Below, one piece after another: positions 1-10,945 of a stretch of DNA of 64,000 nucleotides. Position numbers and translations under genes: made by a program. Numbering within the stretch: position 1 is the first letter of the stretch; every line of letters starts with the position of its first letter. This DNA is from Rhyzopertha dominica (taxonomy: Eukaryota > Arthropoda > Insecta > Coleoptera > Bostrichidae), in contig QCXZ01000041.1 in the NCBI GenBank assembly GCA_025024175.1, positions 30,871,786-30,935,785 on the forward strand. The letters are read 5' to 3'. The notes under the pieces are model-generated. The model did no database searches. It saw nothing but the letters and a program-made list of their open reading frames with translations, and was not told the origin of the DNA.

Positions 1-178
1 GCATTTCCTTTTTTTTAATTTCTTTTGGAATTTTTCATGTAAAGAATCAATTTTTTTCTTCACACTATCTCTGAATATGTTGTTATCAACTTCTTTTAAC
101 TTATCTATTAATTCATCAAATGCATTATTTTTAGCACATTTTCCAAAAGGTGCTATTGTCCGTCTGTCACACTTATAG
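1..178 (-). CDS. Possible partial ORF running off the left edge
   Basis: Read on the minus strand, this edge stretch is open and encodes a lysine-rich, helix-prone segment ending in KKLKKRKC before the window edge. The style resembles the linker of MADF/Myb-SANT-like proteins common in insect transposon ORFs, but no diagnostic motif is complete. The upstream part (about 160-230) resembles a dispersed repeat sequence, so the ORF may be chance. No start codon can be assigned. Confidence 0.22.
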
Positions 179-335
179 CTCGAGAACAGCTCAACAGATC
201 GGAACCATTGGATAGGTATTTGGCCTAACGATGATCAACATGTATGTATATCCTATTCTCTGGATTTAACTTTACATAAATACTGATGGTTCTTATAATA
301 TTACTCAGTGAAATCTGAACTGTTGTCCTGGTTAG

Positions 336-540
336 GGTGTAAAAGCCGTCGTTGGTTAGAGTTGCTTCCTAACATTTCACTAGCACGAGTGGCAAGCTTC
401 TTCAGAGGTCTTTCCATCTCCGGTGCTGATCATAGACTGTCTATGTCCAGCACCGGAGATGGAAGGACCTCTGAAAAAGCTNGCCACNCGTGCTAGCAAA
501 ACGTTAGGAAGCAACTCCAACTGACGACGGCCTACAGACG
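336..540. repeat. Imperfect palindrome (foldback), Penelope-style
   Basis: Arms at 346-428 and 448-530 are near-perfect inverted copies around a 19-bp loop; weaker pairing extends to about 336 and 540. Each arm contains a motif resembling the hammerhead-ribozyme cores described in Penelope-like elements. On the minus strand of the left arm the motif is CTGAAGA, a GCT/AGC mini-stem and TGAAAT; the right arm has CTGAAAA and CAAAA. Both cores are mutated. Two ambiguous bases sit in the right arm. Confidence 0.7.
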
Positions 541-1629
541 CGAATCAGACAATAGTTCTTCACCTGGCCGCGAAAGCTTTAACCAATTCGTCAGTTCTGC
601 AGTTTTATAAATGTGACATGGTGTTCATTTACTATACCTATATAGGTATTCTACTTCCAATCGCTACAGAATTAAAATTGCACAGTTGTAAACGTTCACA
701 TCCAGACACCAGCAATTTAAAATCAAGTGCCAACAAGCAAAGCTGACGGTTTTGTCCATAAGGTAGTAAACTTATAAAATAGACTTGTCTACTGAAGAAT
801 ATGAATTAATCTTTTTACTTAAATGTGGGTATTTTGAATAAGTACGTTTGGTATAAATTGATATTTTACAATAAGTATTTTTAAGTTAGCACAAATATTA
901 GTATTTGCAAACATAAATTCGCGGAGGGCTAATCACCTCATTGCACATGAAATAGTAAATTAAATACAGAGCCTCCGGTATATGGTATGACATTTATTTA
1001 ACATAATAAGCATGTAATAACAAAAGCTCTCATGATAAATATAATTTCAAACTTCTGAAACATTGTTTAATATTTATAAAAAAATATGTTTCTATTGTCT
1101 TCCAATTTATTATCAACAGGATTTAATAATTATCATGTGTTTTTCTTTAATAAAGATTCCTGTTATTAATATTCCTTGTAGTTACGTTTTACATTTTAAA
1201 TACTATTTCATTTTTGCTTCAGCAACTACTACTTCTATAGGAATCCTGAGTAGATATATACATAAGCTCAGAAAATACTTATGTAAAGTGAATTTCTCAT
1301 TGCATTATAACTGGCACCAGTATTTTAGTGGACTTATTATAACAATAACTTCAGTCGTTCAGTTTAACTTTTTTGTCGTTTATTTCTCAGTAGTCTTGGC
1401 CTTCACCAACGTTTTATTGTAACCAACAGATAATAATGCTGAAAAAATAGCGTTAATTACTGCTCAATATCTTTGTAGTTTTATATACCTGCTTTTAATA
1501 TAGTTCATAGCATCTTGCATAGACAACTAAGATGTGCTTTTTATCGTTCAGGATCAATACATAGGAACTAGGTTGAGTGTAGCTACAGGATTATAATATG
1601 TTAAGCAGACCTCGTCAAATGCCTTATTG
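541..1629. other. No recognisable gene
   Basis: AT-rich sequence. One 119-codon open frame at 1063-1422 (+) begins with a non-ATG codon and is hydrophobic, as expected by chance in this base composition. No repeat or RNA motif is visible. Confidence 0.5.
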
Positions 1630-1709
1630 TGTGCCTTTCTTCTTGAAGGTAGTGTACATTGTACGTATATACTAATTACCCACTTCAAACAAACCCGTGT
1701 CACATATAC
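1630..1709 (+). repeat. Left part of an older LTR (family B), split by the Ty3 element
   Basis: The last ~35 bases before the Ty3 insertion (TTCAAACAAACCC... to ATACCTTAT) match, with substitutions, the reverse complement of about 22936-22970. The sequence continues at 18060 beyond the Ty3 element, so this is the left flank of a disrupted LTR. The left boundary is approximate. Confidence 0.4.
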
Positions 1710-1714
1710 CTTAT

Positions 1715-1884
1715 TGTTATGTTCTAACACATAGTTTATTTCTCAATAATACAATATTGAATACAACTCGTGATTACAGCTTGGCGTGACAGACTTCGCG
1801 GCCATAACATACTAGATACTGCGATATTATGCTACTACGCGAGTCATCACGAAAGCGCGGCAAATTCAAATAGAATATACTACA
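1715..1884 (-). repeat. 3' LTR of the Ty3/gypsy element
   Basis: 170 bp, with TG...CA ends on either strand, nearly identical to 17890-18059 (I see only a few substitutions, e.g. near 1731 and 1840). Flanked on the left by CTTAT, the target duplication. Confidence 0.9.
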
Positions 1885-1903
1885 TTTCCACCCCCAAGCT
1901 TTT
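1885..1903 (-). promoter_or_regulatory. Polypurine tract
   Basis: On the minus strand a purine-rich run containing GGGGGTGGAAA directly precedes the 3' LTR. This is the expected priming site for plus-strand DNA synthesis. Confidence 0.6.
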
Positions 1904-2013
1904 GACATAATCTCCCAAATATGTTGGCGGACGCCTATTTCGCACTGGCCTTGGTGACCGCGTTACTCCTTCACTGGGCGGTGCTTGACTTGAACTACAG
2001 CAGGGTAGGTCCA

Positions 2014-5000
2014 CTAAACCATTAGATGTTCTGAAGTAGGCGCGTCGCACACGTCACTAACAGCTGTTTCGTTATCCGCTTTAACACTTCTGCGATTTAA
2101 TTGGTTTACATGCCTGCGTACTATATTACCGTTTTGATCTGCCACTTGATAACTTAAAGGCCCTGTTGCCTTTGTCACAACGGCTGGCAACCAATTTGAT
2201 GGTTTCGTCGAATAATCGCGTGCTAACACTGGTTCACCCGCCTTAAATTTCCAAACCTTATCTTCCACGCACACACCTTCTCGTTCCCTGTTGATTTGTT
2301 CTCCGATGAGGTCTGGATGAATTTTGTCCAAATACGTTCGTATTCTTCGTCCCATTAGTACCTCAGATGGCGAATATCCATTGCTTGATTGAGTAGTGTG
2401 TTGTGCAATCAAATATCTTGCTATCTTCAATTGCCAGTCACCTGAAAGCTTTTTTAATGCTTGCTTTGCTGACTGTACGTACCGTTCTGCTTCACCATTC
2501 GCCCGTGGATTATAAGGCACTACTGTCACGTGACAAATCAGATTTCTTTCGGCAAAACGTTTAAATTCACCTGACACAAAAGCAGTTCCATTGTCGCTAA
2601 CTATCACATCAGGTACTCCGTGAGTTGCGAACAATTCTCTTAGCACAGCGACAGCACATTCCGTTGATGTTGTGCGTACTGGTTTAATTTCCAACCACTT
2701 GGAATACGAGTCCACTACTATTAAAAATGTTTGTCCATTGACTGGCCCAAAAAAGTCAATGTGTAGTCTGCTCCATGGTACACGGCTGTATTCCCATGGA
2801 TGCACNGGTGCGCTTGGTGGAAAGTGTCTATTTTGTAAACAAGTCTCACAGGATTCTACTGCCTCTTCTATCTGGCGATCCAATCCTGGCCACCAAACGT
2901 AACTTCTGGCTAACGCCTTCATTTTGACGATTCCGGGGTGTGATGCATGTAAAATTCTTATTACTCTGCTCCTTCCCCCTTCCGGCACAATTACACGGCT
3001 TCCCATAAGAAGACAGTTCCGATAAACTGAAATTTTGTCCTTGTGGATTTCATACGGCTTCAGCTCACTATCCACTTGGTTAGGCCACCCACTCTGCACT
3101 AGTTTTAGTACTCTGGACAGAACTTTGTCCCTAAGTGTTAACTTTTCAATTTCATCTGCTGTTATCAATGGTTCTGGTACGTTTTCAATCATGAGAACCT
3201 CACCATAGATTGCTAACGTATCTTTTACCTCTGGTAATGGCAGTCTGCTCAATCCGTCAGCACTACCGATCTGTTTCCCTGGAATGTACACCAGATTGAA
3301 GCTGTAATTGTTCATAAATAGTACCCAACGTGTCATTCGTGGTGAAAGAATTTCCGGCATTGGCTTGTCTTTTCCAAAAATCCCTAACAAAGGTCGATGG
3401 TCCGTCTGCAGTTCAAATGCATGTCCATACAAGTAACTGTGAAATTTTTTTATACCGATCACTAGTGACAAAGCTTCTATGTCAATTTGAGCATACAATC
3501 TTTCAGTTTTTGATAATGTTCTCGAGTGAAATGCGATTGGAGCTAGACGATTATCTTTTAATCGATGGCTCAGCACACAACCGACACCGTAACTTGATGA
3601 GTCACACGTTAACACTAACGGCTTTTGTTCATCATAGTGCACTAAAACTAAGTCTGAAGAAATTAAGTTCTTTAACTTGTTGAACGCAATGTTTTCTCTT
3701 GATCCCCACCTCCATGACGCATTTTTATCTAACAGACGATGGAGTGGCTCAGCTNTTCTAGCTCGGTCCTTCAAGAAAGAACTGTAGAACGAAAGTATTC
3801 CCAAAAATGCTTGCAATTCTTCCTTACACTTTGGAATTGGTGCATTTTTTATTGCTTGAATTTTCTTATCTGTTGGATGCACACCCTCAGCATCTATCTT
3901 GTGTCCAAGGAATTCTACCGAACTGGCCTCGAACACACATTTTTCCTTTTTTAGTCGCAAGCCATCTGCTGCAAACCGAGATAACACATTTTCCAACCGC
4001 TTTTCCAGTTGAGCCTTGGAATTTCCCACAATTAATATATCATCGAAGAAGGGCAGTACTCCTTGAATGCCTGCCAATCGCATATCGATAAATCTTTGGA
4101 AAATATTAGGCGCAACCGATACTCCAAACTGTAACCGCTTTACTCGATAGGCACCCTTGTGAGTGATAATTGTCTGAGCCTCTGATGCTTCATCATCGAC
4201 CCGCAATTGCTGATATGCCTGAGTAAGGTCCAATTTGCTAAAGTATTTCCCTCCAGCCAACGAAGAAAACAGACTTGCTACAGTCGGCATTGGATATGGA
4301 TTACTTTGTAGAACTTTATTCAACGTGCATTTGTAATCACCACAGATACGTATGCCTCCATTTGCCTTTACCACAGGCACAATTGGAGTAGCCCATTTAG
4401 GGTGTTCAACAGGCTCCAGCACTCCTTGTTTCTCTAATTTATTTAATTCCGCTTCTATCTTCTCTTTCAAAGCAAAAGGAAGTCGTCGAGCACGCATTAT
4501 AATTGGCTGTGTATTCTCCCTGAACACGAAACTAACAGGAGGACCCTTATAAGCTCCCAATTCGTTCCTGAAAACCTCTTCATATTTCTTCACCATTTCA
4601 TGGATTCCCGACGATGCCGTCAGCTGGTGAACTCCCGTTAGGCGGATTCCTAAAGCTTCAAACCAGTTTCTGCCAAGAACGCTTGTACATTGGCCCTTCG
4701 CAATCACCAATTGCAATTTGCAGTTGTAACTACGGTAATTCACTTGAACTTCACATGCTCCAAATAGCTCAATTTTACGTTTCTGGTAATCTTTCAACGT
4801 TGTACCAAATTCAGTTAACTTTGGCCCATTTGTTGGCCACAACTGTCTATACACATCATTTGAAACGATAGTGTATGCACTACCTGAATCTACTTCGAAT
4901 TCACATCTTTTGTTATTCAGCAACAACAGGATTCTGTCTGCCGCTACAGTTTTCTCGGTCACTAAATTTAACTGTACGCAATCATCATCGTTCGATGTGG

Positions 5001-5129
5001 AAACATCCACAACCACCGATTTAATGTTTTTACGATCATTCCCGGGCTTCTTAGGCCTGGCACCATGTCTTTTATTGTCTTTTCCCCGTTTCCGGCACAC
5101 ACGTTCAATATGTCCATTTTTTCCGCATG
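2014..5129 (-). pseudogene. Ty3/gypsy Pol polyprotein, severed from Gag by the Polinton
   Basis: An open frame of 1028 codons, continuing upstream to the insertion point. Domains in order: end of a CCHC zinc knuckle; aspartic protease (VDSGS, about residue 72); reverse transcriptase with FFDDILIV in place of the usual YxDD; RNase H (TCDSSSYGVG, then TDHRP); integrase with an HHCC zinc domain (HASHPG ... CETC) and catalytic positions in HIDFFGP, SDNGTAFVS and NPRANGEAERY. Apart from ambiguous bases and the Polinton cut at its 5' end, I see no internal stop. Gag and Pol would share one frame in the empty element, so this copy cannot make a full polyprotein. Confidence 0.9.
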
Positions 5130-5135
5130 CCCTAC
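5130..5135. repeat. Polinton target-site duplication, left copy
   Basis: CCCTAC, directly repeated at 17145-17150. Six base pairs is the characteristic duplication length of Polinton/Maverick integrases. Confidence 0.9.
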
Positions 5136-5650
5136 AGTAGTTATACCACTAGGGTATGATGACAAACCAACAACCTGATGGACCGCGCCATCCGGTTCTT
5201 ACCACACAGTAGGGGGGTAGGCTGAAGGTCGCAAAGAACCTGCCTAAGAAGTGCTGAAGAAGTGTTAACAATGACGTCATCCTACCAGAAGGCTGTCTAA
5301 GAACAGACAACAAACACACACTAATGATGACGTCACTGCGGATATCAGGTGTAAACACACCTGTTTTTTTACCTGTGCTAGAAGCACACCTGTAATTAAA
5401 TAACCTCTTTGAATGTGTCAAAAACGTGCTGAAGAAGTGTTAACAATGACGTCATCCTACCAGAAGGCGGTCTAAGAACAGACAACAAACACACACTAAT
5501 GATGACGTCACTGAGAATATCAGGTGTAAACACACCTGTTTTTACCTTGCTAGCAGCACACCTGTAATTAACTAACTTTTTAATGTGTCAAAAACGTTCA
5601 CCCATCTTTCAAACAACAACAACCGACACCTGTTTTACCTGTGCTAGTGT
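5136..5650. repeat. Left terminal inverted repeat of the Polinton, with tandem subrepeats
   Basis: Matches the reverse complement of the right end (about 16550-17144). It contains a ~175-bp tandem unit beginning at about 5251 and 5426, plus a degenerate third piece to about 5650. Each full unit carries two perfect TGACGTCA sites and paired ACACCTGT elements. Confidence 0.9.
5272..5510. promoter_or_regulatory. Four TGACGTCA (CRE/ATF) palindromes in the left TIR
   Basis: Perfect octamers at 5272-5279, 5328-5335, 5447-5454 and 5503-5510, two per tandem unit. TGACGTCA is the consensus full site for CREB/ATF bZIP factors. Their role here is inferred. Confidence 0.6.
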
Positions 5651-6586
5651 TCTGTAATTAATATGAATTTTAAATACTTCCGCGTACGAATGCAGCTTGT
5701 AATCTCATTAGCGGAAACCTAATTTTAATGCAACCGATAACATTTGATCTTCTTTATCAAACAACTGTGTGTGTGCTTATCTGTTAATACCAAGGCGCGT
5801 AAATATTTGTTCCTAATATGCATCATGATTGTTACACGTTCTGCAAATTTTTGCAGCAAAATTGCTATAATTGCTATAATTGCACGTTTTTACGAAAATT
5901 TATCTCATGTTAGAGTCATCACAAGGTGATGAGTTTTTGTATAAAAACGGATGAAAAACGGATTGATTTTATGTCTTCGAATTATGTGCAAAATGTTTAT
6001 GATTGTACTGTGAGGTGTTTAAATTGTGTAGTGTCTCAAAATGTTTATAAAAATACTTGGTAAGTAGCAATAGGTTTAGAGTTTGCATTTAAATCTGGGA
6101 TAACCTGAATATGTTTTACGATTGTCAGCACACATACGGGGTGCTAAATATAGAACAGCAACTAAACTGCGAATTGGGTTCTTTTAAACTAAATAACCAG
6201 ATACGGAGCTTGCGGTAAGCTCTTGCACTGAAGATTGTGTAGCTAACACAGTTGTTATGTAGTTTTATGAATTTTACTGCAGCAGACAGTTTACCTGACT
6301 GAAACTAATAACAGGTGCTGAATCGGAACCGGTTTTAACGTTTTTAGTTTTAAGATATTGCATGTAAAATGCTTTCAACAAGGCTAGACTGATAGACCTC
6401 AAGCAACCAACCGCTTGGAATTACTCAGCGTTGTTAGGTTGTGCAGATATTCAGGAGTCATTTTAAGTTATCTTCAACTAACTTAAAAGTATTTGTATAT
6501 TATCTGAACTCTACTAGGTTTGTTTTGAGGAATAAAATAAAACGAAGGTGTTCAATTAATTTGTTTTTTATTGTGTAATATAATGG
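5651..6586. other. Inner left Polinton region with no recognisable gene
   Basis: No ORF shows family features in either strand. In other Polintons an end region like this often holds integrase, but no zinc-binding or DDE motif is visible here. Confidence 0.5.
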
Positions 6587-6880
6587 TTACAAAAGGAATT
6601 GTTTAATCAATACTGTGTTCCCGGAATGTTCCGTGCTAGAATTAAACTGTATTACTAATTCTGAATCACAGTTGGAAATTTCTGTATATTTCTTACCTAT
6701 TGTTTTCTGCAACAGTTGATCCATGCAATACTTCAATATTGATCTCGCTAGATGTGATGTACATATTATTATGCACATGAAAACCATTACAATAAATATA
6801 CTCATCGAATCGACTTTTAGTAAGACTTCTGTGGAGCGAACTAATTCAGCTGCTGCATTAGATATTTGGTTTAGTACTTT
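6587..6880 (-). CDS. Small Polinton ORF with one transmembrane segment
   Basis: The ATG-initiated frame (from 6805) encodes 72 aa, beginning with a strong hydrophobic span (SIFIVMVFMCIIICTSH) followed by a basic/polar tail. The frame is open for about 25 further codons upstream, through a heptad-like stretch (AAAELVRSTEVLLKV), so this may be the membrane-anchored C-terminus of a larger broken protein. It overlaps the end of the neighbouring decayed frame. Membrane proteins, including fusogens in some nematode Mavericks, are known in this superfamily, but I see nothing that identifies this one. Confidence 0.35.
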   Translation of the reverse strand, partial: KVLNQISNAAAELVRSTEVLLKVDSMSIFIVMVFMCIIICTSHLARSILKYCMDQLLQKTIGKKYTEISNCDSELVIQFNSSTEHSGNTVLIKQFLL

Positions 6881-7235
6881 CGTTTACAATAAATGATTCG
6901 TTTAACACCATTCTCCACCGACTATCCCCGTAACTTTTGTTGGGGAACACTAACCTAATTTTATATTGAACAATGCGGTTGTTAATTGTGGGTACATTTG
7001 AAATTTTATAAACTGTCAAACCATCTTGTGCTAAGGATTTTTAGAGGTATCCAGTTAGGTTCAAGCGGATCGTTACCATCGTTGAAACATACATAACTCT
7101 TGTCAACGTTCTTAATTCCATGATGCAAAATGAATGTATTATTTGCTAAAGCAGCAAAATTAGCAGACTTGTGCTTAGGAACGCCATTCTCAACAGAATG
7201 AAGTATTAGAGCATGTAAAGGTAGGTTTTATCAAT
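6845..7235 (-). pseudogene. Decayed Polinton gene of unknown identity
   Basis: Two long minus-strand reading segments in different frames abut here. The upstream one (about 7210-7015) contains LEPNWIPLKILSTRWFD. The downstream one (about 7020-6845) contains VYKISNVPTINN and ends with a stop. Composition is protein-like, with W and P conserved-looking positions and no long hydrophobic run. Lying downstream of the capsid gene, it could be the minor capsid (penton) gene, but no motif proves this. At least one frameshift separates the parts. Confidence 0.35.
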
Positions 7236-7547
7236 GAAGCAGCGAAATATGTTTACATCCTCTTATCGTTTATTAGAAAATATATAATATAATTTTAGCT
7301 TTTTTTCCTCAGACATTGAAGCTTCTGCGGAAGTGCGTATTTTGGTATGCTGAGGTGTCAAGCGTGAATATACAACAAAAAGTACCACATTTTTTGTTTA
7401 TTTTGTGTTCTACTAATTTTCTGTTATTTATAAATTATATTTATGTACTAAGTGGTTTTATAAAACTAATACAAATAAAAAATCATATTTTATCTTTAAA
7501 CATTTTTATTGTAATAAATAACTAATTTTACATTTTTTTTTGTACAA
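7236..7547. other. Short AT-rich interval in the Polinton
   Basis: No gene is recognised between the capsid pseudogene and the decayed downstream frames. The plus-strand open frame at 7316-7525 is AT-rich, hydrophobic and looks like chance. Confidence 0.4.
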
Positions 7548-9633
7548 TCACATAACTTTAACAATATTATTAAGAGGGTTGTACCTTACAAGTTTATCGT
7601 GTAAAATAAGACAATAGCATGTAGTTTTTGCAGCCAAATTTTCGCTTGCTTCAAACTCGATACGAACATCTACACCGCCAGACTTCAAACTTTCGTTCTG
7701 GTGTGAAGTATCAATTACAAAAATGCAAAGTTTATCTTTGAATATCTGTGGTGTTAAATATGCATCTGAATCGTTTGTGTAGTAATATGAACGACGGAAA
7801 TTAGCATACATTTCATACAAAATAGCATATTTATTTGTTTTAAAAATCGAGATTTAGGTTGTCATAGGGGTAGGATTCGGAATTTAAGAAAACTTTTAAA
7901 TTTGTTATATGAACATGTATCAAACTGGTTACTATAAGAACTTAAAACATTTTTACGGTTGATTTGAAAACCTATTAAAATAAATCTGGGTTTTTCCCAA
8001 CTGATTAGTACTTTAACAGGCCAAATGTGTTTTGTTGTCTGTGGCAGCATTGGATATTCATACAGATCCAAGCACGAAAACCAATTTCCAGATCTTGCGA
8101 TTTTTCAATTTGTTTTAATAAACGCAGTTTTTTCCAATATCAGATATTTGAACGTGTGGAATTTTCCATACAATTTATTTATTGTAAGCTGAGGAACTTC
8201 ACCCAAGCCACAGGAGAATAGTAACAAAATTGTTGTCAGTAGAACTTCGTATTAGGATCAGTTCCTGTTTCATATTAATTAAAATTTTTCTGAAATCCTC
8301 GAAAAATCCCATAAAGTAGTTTCATTGGTATCACGAAATTAAAATTTCCGTTTGCATCTCTTATATAAGCACTTTCTACATCCATGCCGGCTGCCGCATA
8401 ACGTGTTGCGTCAGGAGATTTAAACGAACACAAGTTTTTCATTCTGGACGTCGTTCCTACGTTTTTCACTTTTATCCACCGTGCAACCTGCTATTTCGTA
8501 TCTCATTTCATCAAATAAGTATGCCGCACAGTTATTTAAAAGCTTTATTTTAATCACTATGTTTTCCTTTGTCATCCACAATTTTTCCCTCTATGCAAAG
8601 AAGACTCTCACATGGTAATGTGTATATATCCTGTGCTTGAATCGGTATTCTTATTTCATCTGAGTTATTGAATGTTGTATTTATGTAGGGCATATAACTG
8701 TGGTATTCAAATTTTGGTTATGGACTCATCGGAATATGCACGCTGGTTCACATTAAGTATACAGAGCCATTTTTTTATTTCTTTAGACTGAAACCTAAAT
8801 TGCTCAAGAACAGCTTGTTTTCAGGTGTCAACTCTGCCAGTCTTGTTTTAAAACTACCCCTACTTTTATAAATATTTCTTTTTATATCTGTTTGAGTGGG
8901 AAAAACTTGATACGACGCTATATTGTTTAATATTATATCTAATACCATTTTTAAATTTTTTTGAGATGTAGTCTGATCGTTATCAACTCTTTATTGAAAT
9001 TGATAATTTACCATCTTGGTCGGTGATTTTAAGCTGAATTTCGTTAATATAATGTGTGTTTATTGGTAAGTATATGACTTGGAGGGGTTTTCAATGATTT
9101 TTTCCGCCGGGCAGCACATTAGGGTAAAACACTATGCAGACATGTACAGGCTTGTTGTTGTTATAAGAGTTTGTAACAAATTAACACTCAATGTTAATTG
9201 AATTAACGCTGGTTTATGTTAATTGGGAAGTTTGAAATATGTCGCTTGTTTGCAGATAATTTCACTGATGAGAATCCTAATAACGATCCAATACTGTTAG
9301 GTATGCGAAAAATCAATATCTTGATCACATTTACTTCTGCATGTAATGTATTTAGATTCAGTCTGAGAGTAAATACAAACGTTGTTGTCTTTGACGAATG
9401 CTCGTTTACAGCTCTTTCTATATCGTTAACTTCGTAGGAACCGGTGGAATAGTAAACAGTTCTTTTCCAATACGAATTTTGTTATTCTCACTACTCACAT
9501 TTGGAATTGTATAATAACTCAGAAAATCGATTAAACCCAAAACATAGTTTTCACCAGAACCTAGTATTATGGGCGGTTGAATGTTTGTTGAAAGAAGAGT
9601 TTCTCTTCCAGACAATGTAAAAATGTATGACAT
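7548..9633 (-). pseudogene. Polinton double-jelly-roll major capsid protein, frameshifted
   Basis: Pieces in several frames follow one another in the order of a Polinton major capsid protein. The N-terminus begins MSYIFTLSGRETLL and runs to 9418. Then come a segment with IGSLLGFSS (about 9430-9185), one with FYPNVLPGGK (about 9140-9090), one with INEIQLKITDQDGK (about 9055-8995), ORFs at 8469-8275 and 8071-7862 (HIWPVKVLISWEKPRF), and the C-terminus 7820-7548 with IFVIDTSHQNESLKSGGVDV and NPLNNIVKVM. At least four frame changes and an in-frame stop near 9165 make it non-functional. The total span (about 2.1 kb) matches an intact gene of roughly 650 codons. The assignment rests on the familiar order of conserved segments. 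Confidence 0.78.
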
Positions 9634-9712
9634 TTTTGTATATAAAACAGCAAGAACGAATTACACTATACAGATATGTTTCATAAATAGACAAAAAATC
9701 AAGTATTGCTAT

Positions 9713-10003
9713 TTATTTAAATTTATCATCACGTTTACAATATAAATACCAACATTTAAGATAATTTACATTTTCTAATGCGCATGTCAATTTGTTATTT
9801 AAATGCTGACCGCAATGAAAAGATCTAAATATATTCTTGAGAGTTCCTAAGTTTGGGCAGCCTTCTTCTGTCAGATCGATAACGGTGTTGTTTAAAAAAT
9901 TGGAAAGCCATAGTTTCTTCCTGATTCCTTTTACGGCAACCACCTCTTCCGATCCAACAAGTTCTTTTAAAAAGTCCTTGATTTCTTCATAGTATAAAAA
10001 GTT
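9713..10003 (-). CDS. Unidentified conserved-looking Polinton ORF, cut by the assembly gap
   Basis: The frame is open from the gap edge to a stop at 9713 (at least 96 codons). Landmarks are VVAVKGIRKKLWL, a GCPNL turn, FHCGQHL, and CALENVNYLKCWYLYC. The Cys/His pattern suggests a compact zinc-stabilised fold. It lies just upstream of the capsid gene on the same strand, about 80 bp apart. I do not recognise the family. The start is hidden in the gap, so the N-terminus is unknown. Confidence 0.45.
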   Translation of the reverse strand, partial: NFLYYEEIKDFLKELVGSEEVVAVKGIRKKLWLSNFLNNTVIDLTEEGCPNLGTLKNIFRSFHCGQHLNNKLTCALENVNYLKCWYLYCKRDDKFK

Positions 10004-10103
10004 NNNNNNNNNNNNNNNNNNNNNNNNNNNNNNNNNNNNNNNNNNNNNNNNNNNNNNNNNNNNNNNNNNNNNNNNNNNNNNNNNNNNNNNNNNNNNNNNN
10101 NNN
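10004..10103. other. Assembly gap (100 N)
   Basis: Exactly 100 unknown bases, a conventional placeholder for a gap of unknown size. Polinton genes apparently missing from this copy could lie here. Confidence 0.95.
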
Positions 10104-10249
10104 AAAAAAGATGAAGAGGAAAGTGTTATAAGCGAAACTCAAACCACAACAAAATGCGTTTTATGTTTTTGTCAATATTATATAACAAACAATGTTCAAA
10201 GGATGTTAAAATTCTATGAGAAATTTGTTTAAATAAAACAATAATTACA

Positions 10250-10945
10250 TTAATTATTTTTATTTGTTACAGCCTTTTGCATACATTCAAACTCTATCTC
10301 TACAAATTTTTGTAATTTATTAGGTTTACATACATATTCTTCATATTTTTTTTTAAGAACAACAGTATTCCATATTATGTAAAATGTTTTATTTAAATCC
10401 TCCTTCTGTGTAATGGTTATTGCCGGTATTGCAGTATTCAAACACACCATACCAAAAACTACATTTTGGGCATGAACATATTCTAGAGATAAATTGTCTA
10501 TCTTGTTGTTCCGTATTTTCATCATCTCGAGTGTTAGCGTTGGATTACCACTGAGCAAAATAAACGATTTGTGATCAAAAAACTCTTACTTGTAATACAG
10601 ATATCCTTCACTTTTTCATCTATTACATTGATGCTGTTAATACTTCCATCCAGCAAATCAAACACCAAACCATAAAACATTGTTGTTATAGGCATCCTAT
10701 CGAAGACCAGACAGCGTAACGTTTCAGCATGTAACAATTTAAAAAATCTTTCCATTGCAAAAATCATATACAGCTGCGATGTAAACTTATCGGTGATTTT
10801 CTGTTGAATTAAATTCGCTTTCAAATCTTCAGCATAATCCGAATATGTTACTTTAAATAATAGATAATGCTTTGCAAGCGATCTTAGTGTTGTAGTTTTC
10901 CACAACATGCAACCCCATCCAGAAAGACAACGGCACCTTTCATTT
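10250..10945 (-). pseudogene. P-loop deoxynucleoside/nucleotide kinase, frameshifted
   Basis: The minus-strand ATG near 10942 opens a frame with a short hydrophobic strand, then a Walker A region (G-x4-G-K) at about 10905-10890. One base is missing from an A-run right after GK, shifting the frame. The frame resumes as KTTTLRSL-type sequence (10908-10534), with a DR motif in FDRMPITTMFYGLVFD as in thymidylate/deoxynucleoside kinases. A second shift near 10555 leads into NNKIDNLSLEYVHAQN (10558-10250). Walker A plus the DR motif supports a (d)NMP or deoxynucleoside kinase supplying replication precursors; substrate is undetermined. The two shifts suggest decay, though assembly error in homopolymers is possible. 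Confidence 0.6.

Noticed and set aside
1063..1422. 119-codon hydrophobic ORF resembling a membrane receptor
   Set aside because: Starts with a non-ATG codon, AT-driven composition, no family motif; judged chance.
5149..5421. ORF in the left Polinton TIR and its mirror at 16922-17131
   Set aside because: The same sequence is read from both TIR copies; tandem repeat content and palindromic sites explain it better than coding.
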